NCBI GenBank assembly: GCA_016930085.1
Contig: JAFGHO010000116.1
Span: 1-43,423, forward strand
DNA: 43,423 nt
Direction: 5' to 3'
Origin: Spirochaetales bacterium
GTDB taxonomy: Bacteria > Spirochaetota > Spirochaetia > SZUA-6 > JAFGRV01
Made by a program: the position numbers and the translations under genes. Every line of letters begins with the position of its first letter. The stretch's first letter is position 1. This document shows positions 15,525-23,943 of the stretch, piece by piece. A model generated the notes under the pieces. The model was not told the origin of the DNA. It searched no databases and saw only the letters and a list, made by a program, of their open reading frames with translations.

Positions 15525-16724
15525 TCAATCCGAGTCCACACTCAGTCTGAGTGCCGGATTCGATATATTCCCCTTTTCCAGTTTTTTGATCTGCTCTTCC
15601 CCTTTCAAAATGAGGTCGTCGAACTCGACGATTGTCTGTGCCATTTTGGGAAGCGCGTCTCTGCGGTACCTGGAAATCTCTTCCATGGCGGCGGAAATAT
15701 CCGTAAAGGCGGATTTTAACGCTTCGAACTGCAGCATGCTTTCCGAAGCCTGTTTCTGGATTTCGGTCCCTTGCATCCTGAGGCGCTGCGCGGTTTGCGC
15801 AATGAGGTTGGAGGTGGTGAGGTTGACCGCGTTGATCTTGTCGAGAACGATACGCTGGTTGTTCAGGGCCAGGGCCACGGTAACGGCGACCTGAAGTGCA
15901 TTCACGGTAACATTCACCGCCCTGTCGACGCCGCGGATCAGCTCTTTGTTGTTGCGACGTATCAATTCGATTGCAAGAACGCCCTGCTGGTTCACGGCGA
16001 GCTGCTGCTGAAGGTCCATTATCCGCTGCCGCAGGGGAAAAAGGAGTTCGTCGCTGATAAACCGGCACCGGGGGTCGTCCGGCTGTATCTCACGTTCGAG
16101 TTTGTACCGGAGTTTTGCGTCGATAAGCTCTCCCAGTTTTATGGCCTTGCCGAGTCTTTGGGTAATGTCTCTCATGCTTGTCTGGTCCTCCGCGAGCATC
16201 ATATTGTCCCGCGTAAGCCGTTCTTTTCCGTTTTTGAGGGAGTTGATAATCGCATTGATGATCGTCTGCGATTTTTCGTATTTGGAAAAATACCGTTTCA
16301 ACTGGCTCCCGATAAAGGGGATCTTTCCGGCCGCACGCGAAAACCACCCCGGCTTCCCGATGTCGATCTTGCCCGGGTCCAGGTCTTCGACCCGTAATTT
16401 GAGATCAATGAGGGCATTGGCCACCTCCCCGCCGTCTTCACTTCTCCTCGAAAGCTCCCTGATCGGCTGCTGAAGCATCTGGCTTTTCGCCGCGGCATCC
16501 TTCTGTACGGCCGTTCCGATCACTTCGACCGCCAGTTTCCCGTTTTCCCGTTCTTCGGCTTTTTCCATCGAAATGTCGATAAGTTTGTCGACAAAATCGT
16601 CGGCCTCCTTTTCGAGCAGCTTCACCGCATTATCTTCGAGCTTGACCAGTGGGCCGCCTTCGAACCCCATTTCCTTTTTCAGGGTTGCGGTATCAGGCAG
16701 GGTTGCCAGTTTCACATCGGCCAT
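15525..16724 (-). CDS. telA: Toxic anion resistance protein, TelA family
   Basis: 399 residues, largely helical with long coiled-coil stretches. It matches the TelA/KlaA family, named for tellurite resistance though its biochemical role is unknown. In Bacillus subtilis the homologue YaaN lies beside xpaC, the same pairing as here (gap 10 bases). There is no signal peptide, so it is cytoplasmic or peripheral to the membrane. GGAGG lies shortly before the ATG. It is the fifth gene of the SBP-OmpA/VWA operon. Confidence 0.88.
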   Translation of the reverse strand: MADVKLATLPDTATLKKEMGFEGGPLVKLEDNAVKLLEKEADDFVDKLIDISMEKAEERENGKLAVEVIGTAVQKDAAAKSQMLQQPIRELSRRSEDGGEVANALIDLKLRVEDLDPGKIDIGKPGWFSRAAGKIPFIGSQLKRYFSKYEKSQTIINAIINSLKNGKERLTRDNMMLAEDQTSMRDITQRLGKAIKLGELIDAKLRYKLEREIQPDDPRCRFISDELLFPLRQRIMDLQQQLAVNQQGVLAIELIRRNNKELIRGVDRAVNVTVNALQVAVTVALALNNQRIVLDKINAVNLTTSNLIAQTAQRLRMQGTEIQKQASESMLQFEALKSAFTDISAAMEEISRYRRDALPKMAQTIVEFDDLILKGEEQIKKLEKGNISNPALRLSVDSD

Positions 16725-16734
16725 ATGTTCCTCC

Positions 16735-17580
16735 TTATTTCATGGAATATTTTTTCGTGCGATTGATGAGATCCTCGAGATCCTTTCTCGCACTTTCCAT
16801 ATCGATCGATGCGTGGCCTGTTTTCGTCTTCATCCTCGATATGACGGACATGGAAAGATCGATCTGCGTCATCGCTTCTTCATTAATGGTCAGTAGTTCA
16901 TTGATATGTTCACTCTGATCTTTTTTGAGATCCTTTCTTATCGTGAGGGTTTCGATTTCCCGCATATCCGCTTCTTCCGGCTTCTCGAGGCCGGCAAGGT
17001 AGGCGAGCCGTTCCTCGATATACGCATCGTCGATGTTGCTGATCGTCTCGAGCGAGTTCATGATATCTTCGAGGTTATCGAGGACGGAAAGATAGAGTTG
17101 TTCGGTCGTTCCGAAAAAACGGGCGTAGGAAAGTTCGGAAACATCGAATTTCTCCGAAAGTATCCGTTTGAAATTATCGAATTTCGCCCGTATTTTTTCA
17201 TACTGCTTTACCGCCTGGTCGGAAAAAACCTTGAGGCTTTTCGATGTACCGAACTTGGATAATTCCCGTTTCAACCGCGAAAGTACCATCTGCTTCTGCC
17301 TGTCGATGAGTTTATTGAGGTGGGAAAGGTAATTGGCTTCCATGGTGTTCCGGCGTAAGGTAAAATTGACCGCGGTGCTTCCCGCACCGACACCCAGCGC
17401 GCAGAGTGAGGCGATGAGAAGGGGTGTGCCGGGAAAAAGCAGGAGGGACGCCGTCAGTCCGACGGCGCCGAGTGCGAGACTGTAGGTGGAGAGCGGATGC
17501 TGGATGATCCTTTCGGTGACCGCTTTTTTGATCGATTCCCGGGAAAAGTCGATCTTCCTTATATTCTGCTTTTTCCCCAT
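16735..17580 (-). CDS. XpaC-like membrane protein (5-bromo-4-chloroindolyl phosphate hydrolysis family)
   Basis: 281 residues. Two adjacent membrane segments at about 35-75 (SLALGAVGLTASLLLFPGTP, then IASLCALGVGAG) form a hairpin. The remaining 200 residues are a cytoplasmic helical domain with predicted coiled coils. The family was named for an indirect effect on phosphatase substrate hydrolysis and has no known activity. Its constant partner is TelA, the next gene. It begins 3 bases after the SBP-OmpA gene, which implies translational coupling. Confidence 0.8.
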   Translation of the reverse strand: MGKKQNIRKIDFSRESIKKAVTERIIQHPLSTYSLALGAVGLTASLLLFPGTPLLIASLCALGVGAGSTAVNFTLRRNTMEANYLSHLNKLIDRQKQMVLSRLKRELSKFGTSKSLKVFSDQAVKQYEKIRAKFDNFKRILSEKFDVSELSYARFFGTTEQLYLSVLDNLEDIMNSLETISNIDDAYIEERLAYLAGLEKPEEADMREIETLTIRKDLKKDQSEHINELLTINEEAMTQIDLSMSVISRMKTKTGHASIDMESARKDLEDLINRTKKYSMK

Positions 17581-17583
17581 GTA

Positions 17584-19143
17584 TCAGCCTCCCTGAAGCC
17601 GTGCGGAAACGAGATATATTTCGACCCTTTTGAGCCTGTCGCTGTATGCCCTGGCGGACTCCCCGCCCGACCGGGGTAAAGGTTCCGATCCGCCCACGCC
17701 GACCGAACGTATACGGTCGGGATCCACCGAATAATAACGGACGATATACGCCTTTACCGCATCGGCACGTTCGCGTGAGAGCTTGAGATTCGCGGCCCGG
17801 TCGCCCCGCTGATCCGTGTGTCCTTTGACCATGATCCGGAAATTGGGGTAATGTTTTATGTTTTCGACGATAATGTCAAGCTGTATCTCGCCGAGTTCGT
17901 CGAGTTCGGCGGTGCTGCTTCTAAATGTAATCGGTCGCAGCTTGAGGGTGCCAACGACATCCAATTTCTCCCATTGCTCGTCGGAGAGGGGGGTAAAATC
18001 CCTTGTGAAGGAATCTTCGCTGCCGTCATCAGATATATCGGAAGGCCCCCCCGCAATATAGATGTTTTCGATAAACGAGGAATTGATGATCGTATAGGGA
18101 TCCTCCCCCGGAAGGGGATTCGCGGTAAAATCCTCGTTTTCGAGCAGGATTTTTATGGTCGAATCGATGGCGGCCGACAATTCCTCCCTGTATGCCGTAT
18201 TTGTCGAATCGATGCCGAACCACCTGGTGTTTTCATTGAGACCCACCCATCGGACGCCTTTAAGCATGGATGCGGACTCCTCCGCTTTCATTTTCGTATG
18301 GCGGACAATATCTTCTTCGAGCAGGTTCGCCTCTGAGGTGTAGATACCGAGCGTCTCGAAATATTTTTCGACGACAAGCCGGCACATATCCGGGTTGTCC
18401 CTGCTGTATGTTCTGTTTACAAGGAGTATGTCGATAATGAGTTTTTCCGTATCGTCTGTACCGAGGAGTTTGACGATGTCCGGATTGGCGAGGCTCGAGG
18501 TGACATGGGGTTCCCAGAGAACGGCAATATCCGCGTTTTTTTTCATCAGTTCCCGGTATGCCTGTTCCGCGCCGACCGTTTCGATACGCCAGTCGCCTTT
18601 TTTCTCCAGAAGCCTCGGAATGCCGAAGTGAACCCCGATAGTTTTAAGGAGGTGCTCGCTCGGGGAGCCCGGGGTAAACGCAATCCGGTAACCTGAGGCC
18701 GTTTTCAGTTTGTCGAGGTTTTCCATTTTCGACTTCCAGGCGACCATCGCGTCCCCGCCTTTCGATTCATCGATGACAAGGATTATCGTAGCGGGAAAAT
18801 CGAAACTGACGCCATTGATAAGATACGAATCGATCGTACAAACGGCGAAATCGATTTCGCCCTTTTTGAGACGTTCCATACGGAGGGGGTAATTCGCTTC
18901 ATCGTCGATAATGACCGCTTTGTATCCGGCTTCGCGCATGAGTTTCTTGAAAACCTGTGATTGAAAAGGGAAATATCCGATCCAGCTGTCAAGGGCGATC
19001 GAAACCTCGCCTTTGAGTTTTTTCGCGTCGCTGGTGCCGTATGCGAACTCGTCCTGCAAAGACGGCAAAACGAGTCTGAAAATGACGATTGCCGTAATAC
19101 CGACAACAACCACAATGATGGCGATGATCGTATGTGTTTTCAT
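17584..19143 (-). CDS. Membrane-anchored substrate-binding protein fused to OmpA domain (1)
   Basis: 519 residues. An N-terminal membrane anchor (about 5-25) is followed by a type-2 periplasmic binding domain of the NMT1/phosphate-binding kind (about 45-370; GEVSIALDSWIGYFPF, KGEIDFAVCTIDS, VIDESKGGDAMVA, ADIAVLWEPH) in normal lobe order. The C-terminal OmpA-like domain (about 400-515) has GHTDQRGD and NLKLSRERADAV with peptidoglycan-contact residues D444 and R459. It should therefore hold a ligand-sensing domain between the inner membrane and the peptidoglycan. No permease gene is in the operon, so sensing is more likely than transport. RefSeq-style annotation of such fusions is 'phosphate ABC transporter substrate-binding/OmpA family'. 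Confidence 0.85.
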   Translation of the reverse strand: MKTHTIIAIIVVVVGITAIVIFRLVLPSLQDEFAYGTSDAKKLKGEVSIALDSWIGYFPFQSQVFKKLMREAGYKAVIIDDEANYPLRMERLKKGEIDFAVCTIDSYLINGVSFDFPATIILVIDESKGGDAMVAWKSKMENLDKLKTASGYRIAFTPGSPSEHLLKTIGVHFGIPRLLEKKGDWRIETVGAEQAYRELMKKNADIAVLWEPHVTSSLANPDIVKLLGTDDTEKLIIDILLVNRTYSRDNPDMCRLVVEKYFETLGIYTSEANLLEEDIVRHTKMKAEESASMLKGVRWVGLNENTRWFGIDSTNTAYREELSAAIDSTIKILLENEDFTANPLPGEDPYTIINSSFIENIYIAGGPSDISDDGSEDSFTRDFTPLSDEQWEKLDVVGTLKLRPITFRSSTAELDELGEIQLDIIVENIKHYPNFRIMVKGHTDQRGDRAANLKLSRERADAVKAYIVRYYSVDPDRIRSVGVGGSEPLPRSGGESARAYSDRLKRVEIYLVSARLQGG

Positions 19144-19235
19144 TCCCTCTCCTCCTTCGCTCTTATGGCTATTTTATCCGGTATTTCTTGGAGAAAATCT
19201 GTTTCAAGTCCCGAAAAAAATCTGTTGCGACCTCG

Positions 19236-20003
19236 TCACTCGAACTTCATCACACTGAAACTCTCGAGTTCCGCAAGGACTTCCTCAAGCCCTTTGCTCA
19301 ACTCCGTAAAATTATCGGCCTGTTTGTAATAAATTCGGCCCGGCTGATTCAGTGAATGGTGTGGTCCGATCTGAAAACCGATGGTGTGGATGACGACCGG
19401 ACTCGTTCCCAGGATCGTGTTTACGATTCTGTCGGGTTCTTCGCCGTCACTTGCCTCTCCGTCGGTGACGACGACGATATTGTATTCGCCGTAGCCGAAT
19501 TGCCGGGCGCCCTGCCTGGTTATTTTATCGAATGCGATTTCAAGCGCACTTCTGAGCGGCGTGTACCCCGACGCCCTTACCTGGCGGATCTCTTCGAGTA
19601 TCCGCTGTCTGGAATCCCCGAGTCCCGAACGTTCGGAAAGCCCCGTCTCGTCGAACACCAGAAGTCCGATATTCGCATTGTCCGGCACCTGTGCGATAAA
19701 TCTGATCAAGGCTTCTTTCGCCACATCCATCTTCTCGCCGTTCATGCTGCCGGAACCGTCAAGGATAAGGTAATAGTTTTTCATGAGAAAATCGTCTTCC
19801 GGTTCGACCCCGGCGGTATCGATACTGCCGGGCCAACGGCTTGTTTCATCCGCTGCCGCACTATAAGGATCTCCGTAGGTACTCCCGGTACCGGTTTGCG
19901 GAGATGATGCGTCTTCGATAAAGACCGAATAGATAAAAAAACCGATCACTCCGATCACCGCCAGTGTGATGACGATCGATCCAATGTTACTGTTTCTTGC
20001 CAT
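19236..20003 (-). CDS. Membrane-anchored von Willebrand factor A domain protein
   Basis: 255 residues. One membrane segment (about 8-28), then a linker rich in Ser, Thr and Gly (30-65), then a VWA domain. The metal-dependent adhesion site is complete: D82-G-S84-G-S86, T148 and D181 (VTDGEASDG). It probably binds a protein partner outside the membrane in a Mg2+-dependent way. GAGGAG lies just before the ATG. It sits between the two SBP-OmpA genes (gaps 26 and 92 bases), and the shared topology suggests one envelope complex. Confidence 0.88.
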   Translation of the reverse strand: MARNSNIGSIVITLAVIGVIGFFIYSVFIEDASSPQTGTGSTYGDPYSAAADETSRWPGSIDTAGVEPEDDFLMKNYYLILDGSGSMNGEKMDVAKEALIRFIAQVPDNANIGLLVFDETGLSERSGLGDSRQRILEEIRQVRASGYTPLRSALEIAFDKITRQGARQFGYGEYNIVVVTDGEASDGEEPDRIVNTILGTSPVVIHTIGFQIGPHHSLNQPGRIYYKQADNFTELSKGLEEVLAELESFSVMKFE

Positions 20004-20029
20004 CGTATTCTCCTCTCTCTGAGGCCCGT

Positions 20030-21712
20030 TCAGTCAAGCGGAATGAAAACATCCGACTCTGCTTCCACCTGAATAATCCTGAACTCAACCCTCATGTTTT
20101 CAAGCCACTCCTTTTCCGTTTTCGGTACTTCATATACCGGCCTGGTAATACCGAGTCCGATAGTGGCGAATTGATTCGGATCGAGGGTGATGCCCCTTTT
20201 TCTTGAATAGTCGATGATCTCGTCCCGCACCGCATTTGCCCTGCTGTAACTGAGATTTTTTGCCGCCTGCATGATCCGGCTAAGCACCACTTCCTGTTCG
20301 CCCTGTTTTTTTTTCCGCAAATATTCCATGGGATCGGAATGTCCTTCGACCGTGATAACGGCGCCGCCATAAGTGGATGAGAGATCGATCACCCGTTCGA
20401 ATTCATCCCGGTACAGGTCGACGGAAAACGAGTTCTGATTCGGTTTGAAGTAAATTTTGAATGAGAAAAGTGAAGAATCATCAAGGGTGTCCTGCATCTG
20501 TTTTTTTGCGATCACTGTCGATACTTCGTCCGAATCAAAACGGGATGCTTCCTTGAGATCGGCGTATTTCAATCCCTTCTTGAAATCGGTATAATTCCAG
20601 TCACCCTGAGCGATGGATATTGTTTTGGTCAAAAGTTTTAATGTAATGAAAGATTTTTGAATCTCCCTGTTGAGTTTGTCGAATCCCCTCGGGTAATTGG
20701 CGTCCTTGAAATATTTGACGTTTCCATTGAAACCCGAATGTTCGGCGTCAAAGTACATTCCCGAAACTTCGCTTGCCGCTCCGGAACTGTCCAAAAGAAT
20801 GGTTGCAGCGTTCGTCATGAGGTTTTTATAGGCGGTGCTTCTCGTATCTTTGAAAATATCCTTCACTTCTTCTTCGGCGATGAACATCGCATGGACGAAT
20901 TTACTCACTTCGTCCCCGTGCGCTTTGAAGTAATCCTTTCGCACGGCATAAACGTCACTGATAATCCTGTTTGCCGTTTTCGTCGAAAGAAGGATACGGG
21001 CGCCCTTGACGGAATCTTCGGCCCCCGTCCCCACCGTTCCGTCCGATGTAAGGGCAAGCGCGTCGGGGATAATGACGAATGCGGCATCGACCTTCTTCGT
21101 GTAGAGTTTCGCCATCGGCGTGTCGCCTTCGGGGCCCACGAGGTCTTTTGTCCAGAGAATCGAAACATTATTAATGGAAAGATGCGCATCGTCCAGCAGT
21201 TTCATCAGATAATCGATATGGGGACCGTAACTTTGGATCGCTATTGTTTTCCCCTTCAGGTCCCCGATATTCCGGATACCCTGTTTAACGACAAGGGCGT
21301 CGCCGCCCGCGGACCATGAGTGCTGGTAGACGACGACCATCCGTGTATTGTCCGACTTTTCGGTGATGTCGGCGGCCATGTTGATCATACCCATCGTTCC
21401 CCGCAGATAGACGATGTCCCCTTTCATGTACATTTCAACCTGCTTCTGGAAATTATCTTCCCTGAAAAGCTCGATTTTCAATCCCTTGTCCTGAAAAGGA
21501 GAGCCGGAAGCCGTTCTGGTCTTGCCCCCGTTCGCGTGTATCGTGACGATGTCCGCCCCCCATGTAATAAGCGGAAGTCTTGTCCATGAACCGGATTTAT
21601 AATTGCCGGGCGAAACCCTGAGTCTGCTGCTGAAGGGCTCGAGGGATTGGGAATGAAGCAGGGCCGGCCCGATTGCCATCAGTGCCATCATTATCAAAAG
21701 ATTTTTTTTCAT
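20030..21712 (-). CDS. Exported substrate-binding protein fused to OmpA domain (2)
   Basis: 560 residues and the first gene of the operon. The signal peptide ends near HSQ-SL (about 22). A type-2 periplasmic binding domain follows (about 45-340; YMKGDIVYLRGTMGMINM, SAGGDALVV, DLKGKTIAIQSYGPHIDYLM, KVDAAFVIIPDA), then about 80 residues of linker, then a C-terminal OmpA-like domain (about 425-550; GHSDP and NLSYSRANAVRDE). Unlike its paralogue at 17584 it has a cleavable signal and a longer C-terminal domain with an insertion (RKKKQGEQEVVL). It may therefore be free in the periplasm and bound to peptidoglycan. GGGGG precedes the ATG. Confidence 0.85.
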   Translation of the reverse strand: MKKNLLIMMALMAIGPALLHSQSLEPFSSRLRVSPGNYKSGSWTRLPLITWGADIVTIHANGGKTRTASGSPFQDKGLKIELFREDNFQKQVEMYMKGDIVYLRGTMGMINMAADITEKSDNTRMVVVYQHSWSAGGDALVVKQGIRNIGDLKGKTIAIQSYGPHIDYLMKLLDDAHLSINNVSILWTKDLVGPEGDTPMAKLYTKKVDAAFVIIPDALALTSDGTVGTGAEDSVKGARILLSTKTANRIISDVYAVRKDYFKAHGDEVSKFVHAMFIAEEEVKDIFKDTRSTAYKNLMTNAATILLDSSGAASEVSGMYFDAEHSGFNGNVKYFKDANYPRGFDKLNREIQKSFITLKLLTKTISIAQGDWNYTDFKKGLKYADLKEASRFDSDEVSTVIAKKQMQDTLDDSSLFSFKIYFKPNQNSFSVDLYRDEFERVIDLSSTYGGAVITVEGHSDPMEYLRKKKQGEQEVVLSRIMQAAKNLSYSRANAVRDEIIDYSRKRGITLDPNQFATIGLGITRPVYEVPKTEKEWLENMRVEFRIIQVEAESDVFIPLD

Positions 21713-21801
21713 TGTTTCCCCCTTGAACTGATTGATATAACGCAGGTCCGTATGCTGACAGACAAAAAGCGGATATATTCCATCTCCTTTAAACCCTATG
21801 C

Positions 21802-21821
21802 ATTATATCAGCCGCTGTCAA
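21802..21821 (-). promoter_or_regulatory. Promoter region of the SBP-OmpA/VWA/XpaC/TelA operon
   Basis: On the minus strand there is a perfect TTGACA (21821-21816) and, 8 bases on, an extended -10 TGATATAAT (TATAAT at 21807-21802). The two are too close to work together. Either the extended -10 acts alone, or TTGACA works with a poor downstream -10 (TAGGGT). The transcript would have about 90 untranslated bases. Confidence 0.5.
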
Positions 21822-21895
21822 GCAAAAAAGACGGCAATCATCTCGACTGATACGGCCTCGGGGTGAAAGTACGCGTTGGTCCTCTATTCTTTCTC

Positions 21896-21924
21896 TTGAC
21901 CGCAGGGATAAAATGAATTAAGGT
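21896..21924 (+). promoter_or_regulatory. Candidate promoter for the HD-domain gene
   Basis: TTGACC (21896-21901), a 17-base spacer and a weak TAAGGT (21919-21924), 35 bases before the ATG at 21959. Confidence 0.4.
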
Positions 21925-21958
21925 TTCTATTGAACGACAATATCAGGAAGGTGAAACG

Positions 21959-22657
21959 ATGTTTAAGCGGACATTGACGCACGATGAGGCGGATATCATC
22001 AAGCTTATCGAATCGTTTGTGCGAAACAAACACAGTGAATCGGACAGCCATGATTATTCGCATGTACTCGAGGTGTCTCAATACGCGATCGATATCGCGG
22101 AACGTATCGAGGAGCCGGTCGATCCTTTTATTCTTATCTGCGGGGCGTTACTGCATGATATCGGGAAAACGAACCTGGTTTTCGGAAATATGCACGGACT
22201 CATCGGGTCCGCCATATCGGAAGAGTTTCTCGATGCGATCGGATACGCGAAACCCCATCTCAAACCCGTTCGCGACGCGATATGCAGAATCGTCGCGCGC
22301 CATACGCCGACGACGATGGTGGCGCCGGAGACCGTCGAAGAAAAAATCGTCTTCGACGCCGATACACTCGACAGATTGGGAATCATCGGCGTGCTTCGCG
22401 GATTCATCGGCAAAAGCGGTTCGATCGAGGAAATACTGGAAAAGAAGATGAAAACCCGCGTACGCGATTACGAAAAACTCAACTTCGAAGCATCACGGGA
22501 AATCGGGAAGGTTCAGAACGAGCAAACCATCGCATTTGTCGACCTCGTCAAGGGGGCCCTCGAAACCCGTAAAGCGGCGATCGAGCAGCTCGAACTCAAA
22601 GGGGCATACGATGCATCGGCGCTGCTTACCTCCGGAGCGAACGAAGAGTTCGAATGA
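21959..22657 (+). CDS. HD-domain phosphohydrolase family protein
   Basis: 232 residues. The metal-binding HD signature is complete: H31-D-Y-S-H35 region, LLHDIGK with H66 and D67, and DADTLDRLG further on. Members of this group hydrolyse phosphate esters, often of nucleotides, but the substrate cannot be named. It is cytoplasmic, with no signal or membrane segment. AGGAAGGTG precedes the ATG. A PfkB-type kinase gene follows 61 bases later on the same strand and may be cotranscribed. Confidence 0.85.
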   Translation: MFKRTLTHDEADIIKLIESFVRNKHSESDSHDYSHVLEVSQYAIDIAERIEEPVDPFILICGALLHDIGKTNLVFGNMHGLIGSAISEEFLDAIGYAKPHLKPVRDAICRIVARHTPTTMVAPETVEEKIVFDADTLDRLGIIGVLRGFIGKSGSIEEILEKKMKTRVRDYEKLNFEASREIGKVQNEQTIAFVDLVKGALETRKAAIEQLELKGAYDASALLTSGANEEFE

Positions 22658-22718
22658 CAGAGCGTCCCTGTGGTAGCGGCGCCGGTGCATCGCAAAACAT
22701 TATAAAGGGCCCTGTCGT

Positions 22719-23648
22719 ATGAAATCCGGCTATTTTCTAACGGTCTGTCTCAATCCCGTCATTCAGAAGACACTTGTATTTCCGTCATTGCACGAGGCCG
22801 GGGTAAACAGGACAGGGGAATACTATACGAATTCGGCGGGAAAGGGAATCATCGTTTCACGGGTACTCGGTCTGCTGGGCGAGCCTGTCGTTCACCTGTC
22901 ACAGGCGGGGGGGTGGAACAGGGAGTATTTTATAACGCTTACCGGAAAGGACGGGATTGACCTTCGTTATGTCGATTCGGGGTCGGAAGTCCGTTTTTGC
23001 TATACCCTATGCGACCGGGCCGCCGGAACATCGACGGAATTGGTGGAAGAAGGGAAGGCCGTCGTATCCGGGACGGAGGAAGCTGTCCTCCGCCTCTACC
23101 GGGAAGTACTTGCAGGTTCGCACACGCTCATTATCTCGGGCACAAAAGCGCCTGGATTTTCTCCACATATATTCCCCTCTATGGTCGATGAGGCGAAAAA
23201 GAAGAACAAGATGGTGATCCTCGATTTCCGGGAGACCGATCTCCTCAATTGCCTGCCCCTTTGTCCCGATGTCATAAAACCCAATTACCGGGAGTTCCGT
23301 TCGACATTCTTTCCGGATGAAACGGAAGGATCGCCGCGAGCGGAAAGCAGGGTCAAAGAAAAAATGGAGGAGTTATTCAAGCGTTACGGAACGGTGACGG
23401 TTCTCTCCCGCGGACCCCGTCCATGCCTTTTTATCGAGGCGGGAAAAGTGAAGACCTTAAAGCCGCCGGAGATCACGCCAGTCAACACAACGGGCTGCGG
23501 TGACGCCTTGACGGCGGGTTTTGCATCGCTTTACGCAAAGGGAAGGGGCATCGGTGAAGCAGTGGCGTTCGGCCTCGAGTGCGCCCGCCGAAACGCACTC
23601 GCCCTGCAGCCCGGCTTTATCGAAGGTTTCGAGTGGCCTCTGCCCTGA
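22719..23648 (+). CDS. PfkB-family sugar kinase, 1-phosphofructokinase-like
   Basis: 309 residues, the normal length for FruK/LacC-type kinases, which phosphorylate a sugar phosphate (fructose 1-phosphate or tagatose 6-phosphate) with ATP. Motifs are CLNPVIQKTL at the N terminus, NSAGKGIIVSRVL (usually NAAGKGINVARVL), SGTKAPGF, and the anion-hole/catalytic NTTGCGDALTAGF with its catalytic Asp. The Asn-to-Ile and other changes in the substrate loop leave the sugar uncertain. No PTS gene is nearby, which weakens a FruK assignment. AAAGGG lies 8 bases before the ATG. Confidence 0.85.
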   Translation: MKSGYFLTVCLNPVIQKTLVFPSLHEAGVNRTGEYYTNSAGKGIIVSRVLGLLGEPVVHLSQAGGWNREYFITLTGKDGIDLRYVDSGSEVRFCYTLCDRAAGTSTELVEEGKAVVSGTEEAVLRLYREVLAGSHTLIISGTKAPGFSPHIFPSMVDEAKKKNKMVILDFRETDLLNCLPLCPDVIKPNYREFRSTFFPDETEGSPRAESRVKEKMEELFKRYGTVTVLSRGPRPCLFIEAGKVKTLKPPEITPVNTTGCGDALTAGFASLYAKGRGIGEAVAFGLECARRNALALQPGFIEGFEWPLP

Positions 23649-23677
23649 AAGAAAGCCGATTTTTTTTTGAAAACCCC

Positions 23678-23706
23678 TTGCTAAAAAATCGTATTTTGAG
23701 TATGCT
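23678..23706 (+). promoter_or_regulatory. Promoter of the exporter leader region
   Basis: TTGCTA (23678-23683), a 17-base spacer and TATGCT (23701-23706). It drives the leader ORF and, past the terminators, the ABC exporter genes. Confidence 0.6.
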
Positions 23707-23744
23707 GCAATCAGTAGCAATATCACCTTATGAAGAGGAGAAAA

Positions 23745-23822
23745 ATGTCAATAATTACAATGTATAGAAGCCAGGCAGCAGCAGGAGTGAAATGGTTATA
23801 TAGGCAAGGTGTGCCCTTTTAG
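23745..23822 (+). CDS. 25-residue leader peptide of the ABC exporter operon
   Basis: A short ORF beginning MSIITMYRSQ and ending WLYRQGVPF, with AGAGGAG four bases before the ATG and a promoter 40 bases upstream. It ends 20 bases before the first of two tandem terminators. Bacillus bmrB, a short leader ORF ahead of the bmrCD exporter pair, controls the exporter by ribosome-dependent attenuation when antibiotics stall translation. The layout here is the same, though the peptide shows no resemblance that I can detect. A GGCA/TGCC hairpin (23803-23815) lies over the last codons. The peptide is probably regulatory and not functional in itself. Confidence 0.6.
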   Translation: MSIITMYRSQAAAGVKWLYRQGVPF

Positions 23823-23842
23823 GGATTGAATACGATAAACGT

Positions 23843-23877
23843 AAACCGCGGCGCATCTTGTGTTGCGGTTTTTTTTT
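23843..23877 (+). terminator. Leader terminator 1
   Basis: AAACCGC (23843-23849) pairs with GCGGTTT (23865-23871), ending in nine T residues. It lies between the leader ORF and the exporter genes. Confidence 0.75.
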
Positions 23878-23896
23878 GGATTAATGTTCGGGAAAG

Positions 23897-23927
23897 GCCG
23901 CGAAGATTTCTTTGCGGCTTTTTTTTT
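23897..23927 (+). terminator. Leader terminator 2
   Basis: GCCGCGAAG (23897-23905) pairs with CTTTGCGGC (23910-23918) over a four-base ATTT loop with one G-T pair, followed by nine T residues. This is the strongest terminator in the window. It ends 16 bases before the exporter start codon, which leaves no room for another promoter. Confidence 0.88.
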
Positions 23928-23943
23928 CGGGAGAAAACAAGAT

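Noticed and set aside
23860-23943. An upstream extension of the first exporter protein
   Set aside because: It would translate terminator 2 as Phe-rich residues (DFFAAFFF) and has no ribosome site. The ATG at 23944 does.
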